A stretch of 64,000 bases of DNA from Clavibacter sp. VKM Ac-2873 (GTDB lineage Bacteria; Actinomycetota; Actinomycetes; Actinomycetales; Microbacteriaceae): NCBI RefSeq assembly GCF_015351075.1, contig NZ_JADKRS010000003.1, positions 124,001 through 188,000 on the forward strand. Direction: 5' to 3'. Numbering within the stretch: position 1 is the first letter of the stretch; every line of letters starts with the position of its first letter. Shown here one piece after another: positions 8,843-17,685 of the stretch. A model generated the notes under the pieces. The model was not told the origin of the DNA, did not search any database, and saw nothing but the letters and a program-made list of their open reading frames with translations. The position numbers and the translations under genes were made by a program.

Positions 8843-10182
8843 GGCTCACGATCCTGGGCGGGGGCGGCTTCCGCGTCCCGCTCGTCTACTCGGCGCTGCT
8901 GCGCGACCACGAGGCCGGCCGCGTCGACCACGTGGCCCTCTACGACACCGACGAGGTGCGCCTCACGGCCGTCGCGCGCGTGCTCGCCGAGCAGGCGGCC
9001 GCGTACGCCGACGCCCCGGTGATCACGCTGCACACCGACCTCGACGAGGCGCTCGCGGGCGCCGCGTTCGTCTTCTCCGCGATCCGGGTGGGCGGCATGG
9101 CCGGCCGCTCGTGCGACGAGCGGCTCGGCATGGCGCACGGCGTCATCGGCCAGGAGACCGTCGGCTACGGCGGCATCTCGTACGCGCTGCGCACGCTGCC
9201 GGTGGTCATGGACCTGGCCCAGCGGATCCGCCTGCAGGCGCCCGACGCCTGGGTCATCAACTTCACGAACCCCGCCGGCGTCGTCACCGAGGCCATGTCG
9301 CGCGTGCTGGGCGACCGGGTCATCGGGATCTGCGACTCCCCCATCGGCCTCGCCCGCCGCGTGCTGGGCGCGCTCGGCGTCGCGGGGGACGACGTGGTCA
9401 TCGACTACGCCGGCCTCAACCACCTCGGCTGGCTGCGCGGCCTCCGCGTCGACGGCCGCGACGTGCTGCCGGACCTCATGGCGCGCCCCGACCTGATCGG
9501 CACGTTCGAGGAGGGCCGGCTCTTCGGCGCCGAGTGGGTCACCGAGCTCGGCGCCGTGCCGAACGAGTACCTGCACTACTACTACTTCCGGCGCGAGGTC
9601 CGGCACGCCGACCAGCTGGCCGCGCAGACCCGCGGCGCCTTCCTCGTGGAGCAGCAGGGCCGCTTCTACGAGCAGCTCGAGCACCGGCACGACGTGTCCG
9701 CGCTCGCGCTGTGGGAGCGCACCCGGCTCGACCGGGAGACCACCTACATGGCCACCAACCGGCAGTCGGCCGGCATGGGCGACCGGGACGAGGACGACCT
9801 CGTCTCCGGCGGCTACGAGGACGTCGCCATCGCGCTCATGCGCGGCATCGCGTACGACCAGAGCGCGCGGCTGATCCTCAACGTGCGGAACCGCGGCACG
9901 CTCGCGGCGCTCGACCAGGATGCCGTCGTCGAGGTGCCGTGCGTGGTCGACGCCTCGGGCGCGCATCCGGTCGCGGGCACGGAGCTCCCCGACTTCGGGG
10001 TGGGCCTCGTCACGAACGCCAAGTACGTGGAGCGGCAGACCATCGAGGCCGGCCTCGGCGGATCCCGCGCCGCGGCCGTCCGCGCGCTCGCGCACCACCC
10101 GCTCGTCGACTCCGTCACGGTCGCGCGCTCCCTGCTGGAGGACGCGATGCACGCGTTCCCGGCGCTCTCCTACCTCCGCTGA
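8839..10182 (+). CDS. GH4 family 6-phospho-glycosidase
   Basis: NAD- and divalent-metal-dependent glycosidase that cleaves 6-phospho-beta-glucosides or similar phosphorylated disaccharides, 447 residues. The Rossmann start is LTILGGGGFRVPLV. NFTNPAGVVTEA, GICDSP (metal-binding Cys) and GLNHLGW (metal-binding His) are the GH4 landmarks, and YYYFRREV lies in the C-terminal part. It is closest in look to the LicH/CelF 6-phospho-beta-glucosidase branch. The ATG overlaps the DeoR stop. A GH4 enzyme next to an ABC rather than a PTS importer is a little unusual; the substrate would have to be phosphorylated in the cell, perhaps by the PfkB kinase (inference). Confidence 0.9.
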   Translation: MRLTILGGGGFRVPLVYSALLRDHEAGRVDHVALYDTDEVRLTAVARVLAEQAAAYADAPVITLHTDLDEALAGAAFVFSAIRVGGMAGRSCDERLGMAHGVIGQETVGYGGISYALRTLPVVMDLAQRIRLQAPDAWVINFTNPAGVVTEAMSRVLGDRVIGICDSPIGLARRVLGALGVAGDDVVIDYAGLNHLGWLRGLRVDGRDVLPDLMARPDLIGTFEEGRLFGAEWVTELGAVPNEYLHYYYFRREVRHADQLAAQTRGAFLVEQQGRFYEQLEHRHDVSALALWERTRLDRETTYMATNRQSAGMGDRDEDDLVSGGYEDVAIALMRGIAYDQSARLILNVRNRGTLAALDQDAVVEVPCVVDASGAHPVAGTELPDFGVGLVTNAKYVERQTIEAGLGGSRAAAVRALAHHPLVDSVTVARSLLEDAMHAFPALSYLR

Positions 10183-10247
10183 CGCGCCGGCCCACGACCG
10201 CCGCGCCCACCCGACTGCCTGCATCCCGACCTCCCGAAGGACTCCCC

Positions 10248-13200
10248 ATGCACCAGAACCAGAAGCTCGTCCAAGAGCGGATCCTCCGCGCGCTCGACGA
10301 GCGGATCACCCCCGCCGTCTACTCGTCGAAGACGCCCGTCTCGCTCCGCGCGTGGATGGCGCCCGACGAGCCCGTGCCCGTCGCCGAGGCGATGCGCCAG
10401 GAGTACGCGCCCTTCGCGCTCGGCGAGCCGTGGGGCCGCGCGTGGTCCACGTGGTGGTTCGAGGTGACCGGCGAGATCCCCGCGGAGTGGGCCGGCCGCA
10501 CGGTCGAGCTCCTCATCGACCCCGGCTTCATCGGCGACTGGCCGGGCAACCAGGCCGAGTGCCTCGTGCACACGATGGACGGCGTGCCGGTCAAGGGGAT
10601 CCACCCGCGCAACACCTACGTGCGCCTCGCCGACGAGGCAGCGGGCGGCGAGCAGGTGCGCTTCCTGGTGGAGGCGGCGGGCAACCCGGACATCCTGGTG
10701 GACGAGTTCGTGCCCACGCCCTACGGCGACAAGGCGACCGCGCCCGCCGAGCCCATCTACCGCTTCCGCCAGGCCGAGCTCGCCGTGTTCGAGCCCGAGG
10801 TGTGGGCGCTGCGCTTCGACGTCGAGGTGCTGTACCAGCTGCTGATGGAGCTGCCTGAGACCGAGCCGCGCCGCCACGAGGTGCTCCGCGCCATCGAGCG
10901 CGCGCTCGACGTGCTCGCGATGGACGACATCGTGGGCACCGCGGCGGCCGCGCGCGCCGAGCTCGCCGACGTGCTCTCCCGCCCCGCCGTGCCGAGCGCC
11001 CACACGCTGAGCGGCGTCGGCCACGCCCACATCGACAGCGCCTGGCTCTGGCCCATCCGCGAGACGAAGCGCAAGACGGCGCGCACCTTCTCCAACGTGC
11101 TCCGGCTCGCCGAGCAGTACCCCGACTTCCGCTTCGCGTGCTCGCAGGCGCAGCAGTACGTCTGGGTGAAGGAGAACTACCCGACGGTGTTCGCGGGGAT
11201 CAAGCAGGCCATCGCCGACGGCACCTGGTACCCGGTCGGATCCATGTGGATCGAGCCCGACGGCAACCTGCCGGGCGGCGAGGCGATGATCCGCCAGCTC
11301 ACCCACGGCATGCGCTTCTTCCAGGAGGAGCTCGGCGTCGAGACCCACGGCGTGTGGCTGCCCGACTCGTTCGGCTACACGGCGTCGTTCCCGCAGATCG
11401 CGAAGCTCGCGGGCCTCGACTGGTTCCTCACGCAGAAGCTCTCCTGGAACCAGACCAACACGTTCCCGCACCACACCTTCTTCTGGGAGGGCATCGACGG
11501 GTCGCGGATCTTCACGCACTTCCCGCCCATCGACACCTACAACTCCACGCTCGAGGCGGAGGAGACGCACCACGCCGTGCGGCAGTTCCGCGAGAAGGGC
11601 CGCGCGACCATGTCGCTCGCGCCCTTCGGCTACGGCGACGGCGGCGGCGGGCCCACGCGCGACATGATGGAGCGCCAGCGGCGCACGGCCGACCTCGAGG
11701 GGTCGCCGAAGGTGGTCGTCGAGCACCCGGACGAGTTCTTCCGCAAGGCAGAGGCCGAGTACCCGGACGCGCCCGTGTGGGTGGGCGAGCTGTACCTCGA
11801 GCTGCACCGCGGCACGTTCACGTCGCACGCCCGGGAGAAGCGCGGCAACCGCCAGGCCGAGCACCGCCTGCGCGAGGCCGAGCTGTGGTGGACCATCGCG
11901 GCCGTCCGCACGGGCGCCGACTACCCGTACCAGGCGCTCGACCGCCTCTGGAAGCAGACCCTGCTGCAGCAGTTCCACGACATCCTCCCCGGCTCCTCCA
12001 TCACGTGGGTGCACCGGGAGAACGAGGAGGACTACGCGCGCAGCCTCGCCGAGCTGGACGCGCTCGTGGCCGACGCCATCGCGCGCGTCACGGCGCAGGC
12101 GGTCGCGGACGGCGAGGGCGACGGATCCGGCGCGTTCGCGGTGAACTCGACCGGCCACGCGCGCACGGCGCTCGTGGAGGCGGCCGACGGATCCGCGCTG
12201 GCGCTCGTCGCGGTGCCGGGCAGCGGGATCGCGCCGCTCGTCGCGGTGGAGCCCGTCTCCCCCGTCGTCACGACGCCCGCCGACGGCGGCACCGTGCTCG
12301 ACAACGGCCTGCTCCGCGTCACGGTCGACGCGCGCGGCCTCATCACCTCGATCGTCGATCGGCGCTTCGCCGACCGCGAGCTCGTGCCCGCCGGCCGCGC
12401 CGCGAACCTGCTGCAGCTGCACGAGGACATCCCCACCGCGTGGGACGCGTGGGACGTCGACGCGCACTACCGCGCGAGCCGCACCGACCTCGTCGACGCG
12501 GCCTCGGTCGAGCTCGTCGAGGACTCGGAGCTCCGCGCGACCATCGAGGTCGTCCGGCAGTTCGGGCGCTCGCGCGTCGTGCAGCGGGTGTCGCTGCACG
12601 CCGACGACGCCCGGATCCACGCCACGGCCGACCTCGACTGGCTCGAGGACGAGAAGCTCCTCAAGGTGACCTTCCCGCTCACGATCCACGCGCAGCACCA
12701 CAGCGCGGAGATCCAGTTCGGGCACGTCCGCCGCCCCACGCACACGAACACGTCGTGGGACGAGGCGCGCTTCGAGGTCATGGCGCACCGCTTCGTGCAC
12801 GTGGAGGAGCCCGGCTACGGCGTCGCGCTCACCAACGCGGGCAGCTACGGCCACGACATCACGCGCACGGTCGGCGCGACGGGCGAGGTGGAGACGGAGC
12901 TGCGGATCAGCCTGGTCCGGGCCGCGCGCTCCCCCGACCCGACCCAGGACATCGGCCACCACCGCTTCGAGTACGCGCTCGTGCCGGGCGTCGGCATCGA
13001 GGGCGCGGTCGACGCGGGGTTGGAGCAGAACCTGCCCGTGCGCGTGGTGCGCCCCGGCGACGCGACGGAGGCGGCGCCGGCCGTCGTCGGGTCCGCGCCC
13101 GCGCCTGCGTCCGCGTCCGCGTTCGCGTCCGCCGAGGTCGTCCCGTCCTCGCTGCCCACCGCGTCCGGGCTCGTCTCGGTGCACGGCGGCACGGTGCGGA

Positions 13201-13457
13201 TCGAGGCGCTCAAGCTCGCCGACGACGGCTCGGGCGACGTGATCGTGCGGCTCTACGAGTCCACGGGCGCGCGCGCCGCGACCCGGCTCGAGGCCCACCT
13301 CGCCGCCGACCGCTTCACCGAGGTGGACGTGCTCGAGCGCCCGCTCGGCGAGGGCTTCCCGCGGTCGATCGCGTTCGAGCCCGAGGCCGACGGCCGCGGC
13401 GTGCGGCTCGTGCTGCGGGCGTTCCAGGTGATCACCGTGCGGATCCACCGGGCCTGA
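10248..13457 (+). CDS. GH38 alpha-mannosidase
   Basis: Cytoplasmic zinc-dependent alpha-mannosidase of the bacterial/vacuolar type, 1069 residues, usual length. The N-terminal all-beta region is followed by the catalytic domain. Zinc ligands are His261 and Asp263 in GHAHIDSAWLW, the nucleophile Asp is in WLPDSFGYTASF (about residue 373), and the third zinc region is LLQQFHDILPGSSI (about residue 577). The C-terminal beta-sandwich domains contain an Ala/Pro/Ser low-complexity linker near residue 945. It starts 65 nt after the GH4 gene on the same strand and ends at a strong hairpin. With beta-galactosidase and NagB nearby, trimming of plant or fungal N-glycans is a plausible role (inference). 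Confidence 0.95.
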   Translation: MHQNQKLVQERILRALDERITPAVYSSKTPVSLRAWMAPDEPVPVAEAMRQEYAPFALGEPWGRAWSTWWFEVTGEIPAEWAGRTVELLIDPGFIGDWPGNQAECLVHTMDGVPVKGIHPRNTYVRLADEAAGGEQVRFLVEAAGNPDILVDEFVPTPYGDKATAPAEPIYRFRQAELAVFEPEVWALRFDVEVLYQLLMELPETEPRRHEVLRAIERALDVLAMDDIVGTAAAARAELADVLSRPAVPSAHTLSGVGHAHIDSAWLWPIRETKRKTARTFSNVLRLAEQYPDFRFACSQAQQYVWVKENYPTVFAGIKQAIADGTWYPVGSMWIEPDGNLPGGEAMIRQLTHGMRFFQEELGVETHGVWLPDSFGYTASFPQIAKLAGLDWFLTQKLSWNQTNTFPHHTFFWEGIDGSRIFTHFPPIDTYNSTLEAEETHHAVRQFREKGRATMSLAPFGYGDGGGGPTRDMMERQRRTADLEGSPKVVVEHPDEFFRKAEAEYPDAPVWVGELYLELHRGTFTSHAREKRGNRQAEHRLREAELWWTIAAVRTGADYPYQALDRLWKQTLLQQFHDILPGSSITWVHRENEEDYARSLAELDALVADAIARVTAQAVADGEGDGSGAFAVNSTGHARTALVEAADGSALALVAVPGSGIAPLVAVEPVSPVVTTPADGGTVLDNGLLRVTVDARGLITSIVDRRFADRELVPAGRAANLLQLHEDIPTAWDAWDVDAHYRASRTDLVDAASVELVEDSELRATIEVVRQFGRSRVVQRVSLHADDARIHATADLDWLEDEKLLKVTFPLTIHAQHHSAEIQFGHVRRPTHTNTSWDEARFEVMAHRFVHVEEPGYGVALTNAGSYGHDITRTVGATGEVETELRISLVRAARSPDPTQDIGHHRFEYALVPGVGIEGAVDAGLEQNLPVRVVRPGDATEAAPAVVGSAPAPASASAFASAEVVPSSLPTASGLVSVHGGTVRIEALKLADDGSGDVIVRLYESTGARAATRLEAHLAADRFTEVDVLERPLGEGFPRSIAFEPEADGRGVRLVLRAFQVITVRIHRA

Positions 13458-13470
13458 CCCGACGGGGCGG

Positions 13471-13492
13471 CGGCCGCCCTGCCGGGCGGCCG
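13471..13492. terminator. Bidirectional hairpin between GH38 gene and nagA
   Basis: CGGCCGCCC-TGCC-GGGCGGCCG forms a perfect 9-bp stem with a 4-nt loop between the converging ends of the mannosidase and nagA genes. There is no T-tract, as often seen in high-GC actinobacteria. Confidence 0.7.
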
Positions 13493-13496
13493 CGGC

Positions 13497-14654
13497 TCAG
13501 CCGGCGGGACGGCGGATCGCCTCGCCCGCGATCCACACCCGCGACGGCTGCCAGGCGGCGTCCCACCACACCAGGTCGGCGGCCGCCCCCGCGGCCACGT
13601 GGCCGACGTCGGCGCGCCCGAGCGAGCGGGCGGGGTTCTCGGTGCACGCGGCGAGCACGCGGGCCGGATCCAGACCCGCGGCGATCATGCGCCGCACGCC
13701 CTCGTCGAGCACCACGCCGGCTCCGGCGATCGTGCCGTCCCGTCGGCGGCCGAGGCCCGAGGCGTCGTTGGCGACGGGCTGACCGCCGAACTCGTGCCAC
13801 TCCCCGCTCTCCCGCCCGGCGGTCACGATGGCGTCGGTCACCCCGACCATGCGCGGGCCGGCGGCGCTCATCACGAGCGACACCACGCGCGGGTCGAGGT
13901 GCTGGCCGTCGATGATGGTCCCGACGAAGAAGCGCTCGTCGGTGAGGACGGCGCCCGGCACGCCGGGTTCCCGGTGCTTGAGGGACCGCTGGGCGTTGAA
14001 CACGTGCGTCGTCATCGTCGCGCCCGCGTCGCCCGCGGCGTCCACCTCGGCCGCCGTGGCGTCGCTGTGGCCGACGGAGACGATGCAGCCCTCGCCGACC
14101 AGCCGCCGCGTCGCCTCCACGGCGCCGGGCAGCTCCGGGGCCAGCGTGACCGTGCGCAGCGCCGCGCGGGCCGCGGGATCGGCGAGCAGCGCGTCGAGGT
14201 GGGCGGGCGTGGGGAGGAGCATGCACTCCACGCGATGCGCGCCCTTGCGCGCGGGGGAGATGAACGGCCCCTCGAGGTGGGCCCCCAGGATCCGCGCCAC
14301 CGGCTCGGCGGCGAGCTCGGCCCTGGCGCGCCCGACGCCGGCGAGGGCGGTCGCGATCTCGGGCAGCGGCGCCGTGATCACGGTCGGCTCCACCCCGGTG
14401 ACGCCGCGGGAGGCGAGCCCGGCGAGGAGCGTCCGCCAGCCCGCGCTGTCCGCGGACGCGACGTCGACGCCGAACGAGCCGTTGAGCTGGAGATCCAGCA
14501 GGCCCGCGCTGAGGGTCCCGTCGACCAGGTCGTGGTCGACGACCTCGGCCCCGGTCGCCGGGCGCACGGCCGTGATCCGCCCCGCCGCGACGTCGACGAC
14601 GACCGGCCCCGTGAACGCGCCGTCGACCAGCGCGCGGGCGGCGCGCAGCCGCAT
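13497..14654 (-). CDS. nagA: N-acetylglucosamine-6-phosphate deacetylase
   Basis: Removes acetate from GlcNAc-6-phosphate to give glucosamine-6-phosphate, 385 residues. Landmarks are GLLDLQLNGSFGVDV at the start of the TIM barrel, GAHLEGPFISPARKGAH (metal-binding Glu), VSVGHSDATAAEV and TTHVFNAQ (His ligands), and VTDAIVTAG (catalytic Asp). The ATG overlaps the stop of nagB by one base (TGATG). It is the last gene of the PTS-nagB-nagA operon, so the product passes straight to NagB. Confidence 0.95.
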   Translation of the reverse strand: MRLRAARALVDGAFTGPVVVDVAAGRITAVRPATGAEVVDHDLVDGTLSAGLLDLQLNGSFGVDVASADSAGWRTLLAGLASRGVTGVEPTVITAPLPEIATALAGVGRARAELAAEPVARILGAHLEGPFISPARKGAHRVECMLLPTPAHLDALLADPAARAALRTVTLAPELPGAVEATRRLVGEGCIVSVGHSDATAAEVDAAGDAGATMTTHVFNAQRSLKHREPGVPGAVLTDERFFVGTIIDGQHLDPRVVSLVMSAAGPRMVGVTDAIVTAGRESGEWHEFGGQPVANDASGLGRRRDGTIAGAGVVLDEGVRRMIAAGLDPARVLAACTENPARSLGRADVGHVAAGAAADLVWWDAAWQPSRVWIAGEAIRRPAG

Positions 14655-15439
14655 CAGATGCCCTGCCCGGCCGGCTTGCCGGCGAACGTGTCGCGGTAGT
14701 GGTCGAGGAACTCCAGCTCGGCGGCGGCCTCCTCGTCGACGACCACCGTGGCGTGCGGATGCAGCTGCAGCACGGACGCGGGCCAGCGCGCCGACAGCGC
14801 CCCCTCCACGGCCGCGCGCACCGCGGGCGCCTTCGCCCGGCCGGAGCCGAGCAGGATCGCATGCCGGCTGTCGAGGATCGTGGCCAGCCCCTGCGTGAGG
14901 CAGTGCGTCGGCACGCGGTCCACGTCGCCGCCGAAGAAGCGCGCGTTGTCCCGCCGCGTCTGCGGCGTGAGGGTCTTGAGGCGCGTCCGGCTGCCGAGGC
15001 TCGACATGGGCATGTTGAAGGCGAGGTGCCCGTCGGCGCCGATGCCGAGGATCTGCAGGTCGATGCCGCCGGCCTCCCGGATGGCGCGCTCGTAGGCGGG
15101 GCCCGCCTCCAGGGGGTCGGACGCGACATCGCCCGGCCCGACGATGGCGTCCGGGGCGAAGTCGACGTGCCGCTCGAGCTCCTCCGCGATGAACGCGCGG
15201 TACCGCTCGGGGTGGCCGTCGGGCAGGCCCACGTACTCGTCGAGGAGGAAGGCGCGCGCCCCCGCGAAGGCCAGCCCCTCCTCCCGGTGGCGCCGGATCA
15301 GCTCCCGGTACAGCGGCAGGGGCGTCGAGCCGGTCGCGAGGCCGAGCACGGCATCCGGCCGGCGCGCGAGTAGCGCGCTGCACGCGTCGGCGACGAGCAC
15401 GGCGGCGTCCCGGGCGGTCGGGACGACGACGACCTCCAT
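14654..15439 (-). CDS. nagB: Glucosamine-6-phosphate deaminase (PTS operon copy), altered active-site Glu
   Basis: Expected to convert glucosamine-6-phosphate to fructose-6-phosphate, 261 residues. It keeps LLDEYVGLPDGHPERY, GIGADGHLAFN, SRTRLKTLTPQTRRDNARFF and the C-terminal HPHATVVVDEEA. The canonical FNEP motif, however, reads FNMP: Met143 replaces the Glu that in E. coli NagB (Glu148) works with the active-site His. The rest of the site is intact and the gene is in a tight operon (TGATG junctions on both sides), so the protein is probably made. Whether it is a slow deaminase or has another role cannot be told from sequence. The second copy at 2846-3610 keeps the Glu. Confidence 0.9.
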   Translation of the reverse strand: MEVVVVPTARDAAVLVADACSALLARRPDAVLGLATGSTPLPLYRELIRRHREEGLAFAGARAFLLDEYVGLPDGHPERYRAFIAEELERHVDFAPDAIVGPGDVASDPLEAGPAYERAIREAGGIDLQILGIGADGHLAFNMPMSSLGSRTRLKTLTPQTRRDNARFFGGDVDRVPTHCLTQGLATILDSRHAILLGSGRAKAPAVRAAVEGALSARWPASVLQLHPHATVVVDEEAAAELEFLDHYRDTFAGKPAGQGI

Positions 15440-16998
15440 CAGATGGCCTCGCGCATCGCGTCCTTCAGCGACTCCGCGCGCGGGCCGAACACCGCCTGCA
15501 CGTTGTCCCCCACCTCCATCACGCCGGCGGCGCCGAGCTCCTTGAGGCGCGCGTGGTCGACGAGCGTCCGGTCCTGGACCTCGACGCGCAGCCTGGTGAT
15601 GCAGGCGTCGACGAGGACGAGGTTGTCGCGCCCGCCGAAGGCCTGGATCAGCCGCTCGGCGGTCGGGGTGGATGCGGCGACGTCGGGGGCAGCGGGCGCG
15701 GAGGCCGCGGGCGCAGGGGTCGCGACCCCCGCATCCGCGCCCGCGCCCGTCGCCACGGCCTCGTCGACGGGCGCCGCGATCTCCTCCCGGCCCGGCGTGC
15801 GCAGGTTCCACCGCTTGATGACGACGCGGAAGAGCACGTAGTAGACGGCGAAGTACACCACGCCCATGCCCACGAGCAGCCCGACGTTCTTGGCCGCGGG
15901 GGCGGTGCCGTACAGCAGCAGGTCGAAGAGGCCCGCCGAGAACGAGAAGCCGAGGTGGATGTCGAGCAGGTTCGCGATCGCGAGCGAGAGCCCGGTGAGC
16001 AGGGCGTGCACGACGTACAGCGGGAAGGCCGCGAACATGAACGCGAACTCCAACGGCTCGGTGACGCCGGTGAGGAACGCCGTGAGACCCGCCGCGCCGA
16101 GGATGCCGATGGCCGCCTTGCGCTGCGCCGGGTTGGACAGGTGGATCATCGCCAGCGCCGCCGCGGGGAGCCCGAACATGAGCACCGGGTAGAAGCCCGA
16201 GGTGAGCGTGCCCGCCGTGGGATCGCCCGCGGCGAAGCGGGTCAGCTCGCCCGTGACGACGCTGCCGTCGGCCTTCGCGTACGAGCCCTGCAGGAACCAC
16301 ACGTAGGAGTTGAGGATGTGGTGCAGGCCCACGGGGATGAGCATCCGGTTGGTGAAGCCGTACACGAACGCGCCGAGCGCGCCCGTGCCGCCGATGAAGG
16401 CGCCGAGGCCGGCGAGGCCCAGGTCGAAGACCGGGTACGCGTAGCTCAGCCCGAACCCGATGACCAGGCTCGCGAGGGAGACGACGATCGGCACGAACCG
16501 GCGACCGCCGAAGAAGCCCAGGTAGGAGGGCAGTTGGATGGTGTGGTACCGGTCGAACAGCCAGGCGGTGACGAGGCCCACGACGATCCCGCCGAAGACG
16601 CTGTAGTCGATCTGCACCTGCGCGCCGGCGGCCGTGGTCTGGCCTGCGAGCACCACCGGCGACATGGCCTTGAACACGTTCGAGAGCACGAGGTAGCCGA
16701 CGACCGCCGAGAGGGCGGTCGAGCCGTCGGCCTTCTTGGCGAAGCCGATGGCGACGCCCACGGCGAACAGGAGCGCCAGGTTGTCGAACAGCGCGCCGCC
16801 CGCCGCGCTCATCGCCTGGAAGAACGGCCCGATGACGGGCAGGTCGACGCGGCCGAGCAGGTCGGGCTGCCCGAGGCGGAGCAGGATCCCGGCGGCGGGC
16901 AGCACCGCGATGGGCAGCATCAGGCTCGTGCCGAGGCGCTGCATCTGGGCGAAGCCCGGGACGGAGCGTCGGCGACGCGGCGTGGCGGTGGCGGTCAT
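15439..16998 (-). CDS. nagE: PTS system N-acetylglucosamine-specific IIBC component
   Basis: Membrane permease that imports and phosphorylates GlcNAc, 519 residues. The EIIC part (about residues 15-400) has some ten hydrophobic segments and the motifs TNRMLIPVGLHHILN and GVTEPLEFAFMF, the latter carrying the sugar-binding Glu. An Ala/Pro-rich linker leads to an EIIB domain (about residues 435-519) with the phosphorylated Cys in LVDACITRLRVEV. The ATG is preceded by AGAGG. GlcNAc rather than glucose specificity is inferred from the co-transcribed nagB and nagA. The IIA domain is encoded separately just upstream. Confidence 0.93.
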   Translation of the reverse strand: MTATATPRRRRSVPGFAQMQRLGTSLMLPIAVLPAAGILLRLGQPDLLGRVDLPVIGPFFQAMSAAGGALFDNLALLFAVGVAIGFAKKADGSTALSAVVGYLVLSNVFKAMSPVVLAGQTTAAGAQVQIDYSVFGGIVVGLVTAWLFDRYHTIQLPSYLGFFGGRRFVPIVVSLASLVIGFGLSYAYPVFDLGLAGLGAFIGGTGALGAFVYGFTNRMLIPVGLHHILNSYVWFLQGSYAKADGSVVTGELTRFAAGDPTAGTLTSGFYPVLMFGLPAAALAMIHLSNPAQRKAAIGILGAAGLTAFLTGVTEPLEFAFMFAAFPLYVVHALLTGLSLAIANLLDIHLGFSFSAGLFDLLLYGTAPAAKNVGLLVGMGVVYFAVYYVLFRVVIKRWNLRTPGREEIAAPVDEAVATGAGADAGVATPAPAASAPAAPDVAASTPTAERLIQAFGGRDNLVLVDACITRLRVEVQDRTLVDHARLKELGAAGVMEVGDNVQAVFGPRAESLKDAMREAI

Positions 16999-17069
16999 GG
17001 GTCCTCTTTCGCGGTTCTCACGGTGGGCTCCGACGGTGGGCGGAGCGGTGGGTCTTCGGGTCGGGCGGG

Positions 17070-17519
17070 TCAGACGGAGAGCAGGGGCGAGCCGGGGAGC
17101 ACGGCGGCCCCCTCGTCCGCGAGCACGCGGACGTCCTCCGCCTGGCGCTCGAGCACGATGACGGGGACCACGCTGGACAGGCCCGCGGCGAGGATCGCGG
17201 GGACGTCGTAGGCGATCACGGGGGTGCCGGCGGCGACGCGGTCGCCCTTGGCGGCGAAGGCCGTGAAGCCCGCGCCGGCGAGCCCCACGGTCTCGATGCC
17301 GAGGTGGACGAGCACGGCGAGGCCGTCGTCGGCCACGACGACGAAGGCGTGCGGGAAGACCTGCAGCAGGGTGCCGTCGATGGGGGCGACCACGTCGACG
17401 ACCTCGGCGGGCGGCGTGATCGCCACCCCGGGGCCCATCACCCCCGCGCCGAAGAGCGCGTCGGGCACGGACGACAGGGGCAGGGCGACGCCCACGAGCG
17501 GGGACAGCACATGGACCAC
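17070..17519 (-). CDS. PTS glucose-family IIA component
   Basis: Cytoplasmic phosphocarrier of the Crr type, 149 residues. SPLVGVALPLSSVPDALF opens the fold, VVAPIDGTL follows, and LVHLGIETVGLAG holds the phosphorylated His. The GTG at 17519 has an ideal GAGGAG five bases upstream. It heads the operon IIA-IIBC-nagB-nagA and is divergent from the GntR regulator, with a dre-like site only 26 nt before its start. It donates phosphate to the IIB domain of the next gene. Confidence 0.93.
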   Translation of the reverse strand: MVHVLSPLVGVALPLSSVPDALFGAGVMGPGVAITPPAEVVDVVAPIDGTLLQVFPHAFVVVADDGLAVLVHLGIETVGLAGAGFTAFAAKGDRVAAGTPVIAYDVPAILAAGLSSVVPVIVLERQAEDVRVLADEGAAVLPGSPLLSV

Positions 17520-17544
17520 GGGGACTCCTCGGATGCGACGGACA

Positions 17545-17560
17545 ACTGGTATGCACCACC
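17545..17560. promoter_or_regulatory. dre-like DasR operator, site 1
   Basis: ACTGGTATGCACCACC keeps the TGGT-4-ACCA core of the DasR responsive element, whose Streptomyces consensus is about ACTGGTCTAGACCAST. It lies immediately upstream of the IIA start codon. Confidence 0.7.
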
Positions 17561-17620
17561 GCCGGGCATCTAGAGTCGATGCGACGAACATCCCCCATAC
17601 GACGGGACACACGGCCGTGC

Positions 17621-17636
17621 ACTGGTACGTACCGGT
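17621..17636. promoter_or_regulatory. dre-like DasR operator, site 2
   Basis: ACTGGTACGTACCGGT is a near-perfect palindrome and a second match to the DasR element. It lies 76 nt from site 1 and 50 nt before the GntR start. Two sites in one divergent promoter would allow control of both the PTS operon and the regulator itself. Confidence 0.65.
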
Positions 17637-17685
17637 GAAGCTACGTGGCACCGACCCGTCGTGTCAACGCCGAAGGCCGCGCCGC

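Noticed and set aside
13131-13170. Repeat element in the alpha-mannosidase gene
   Set aside because: The GCGTCC-like run only encodes an Ala/Ser/Pro linker in a coding frame that stays open on both sides.
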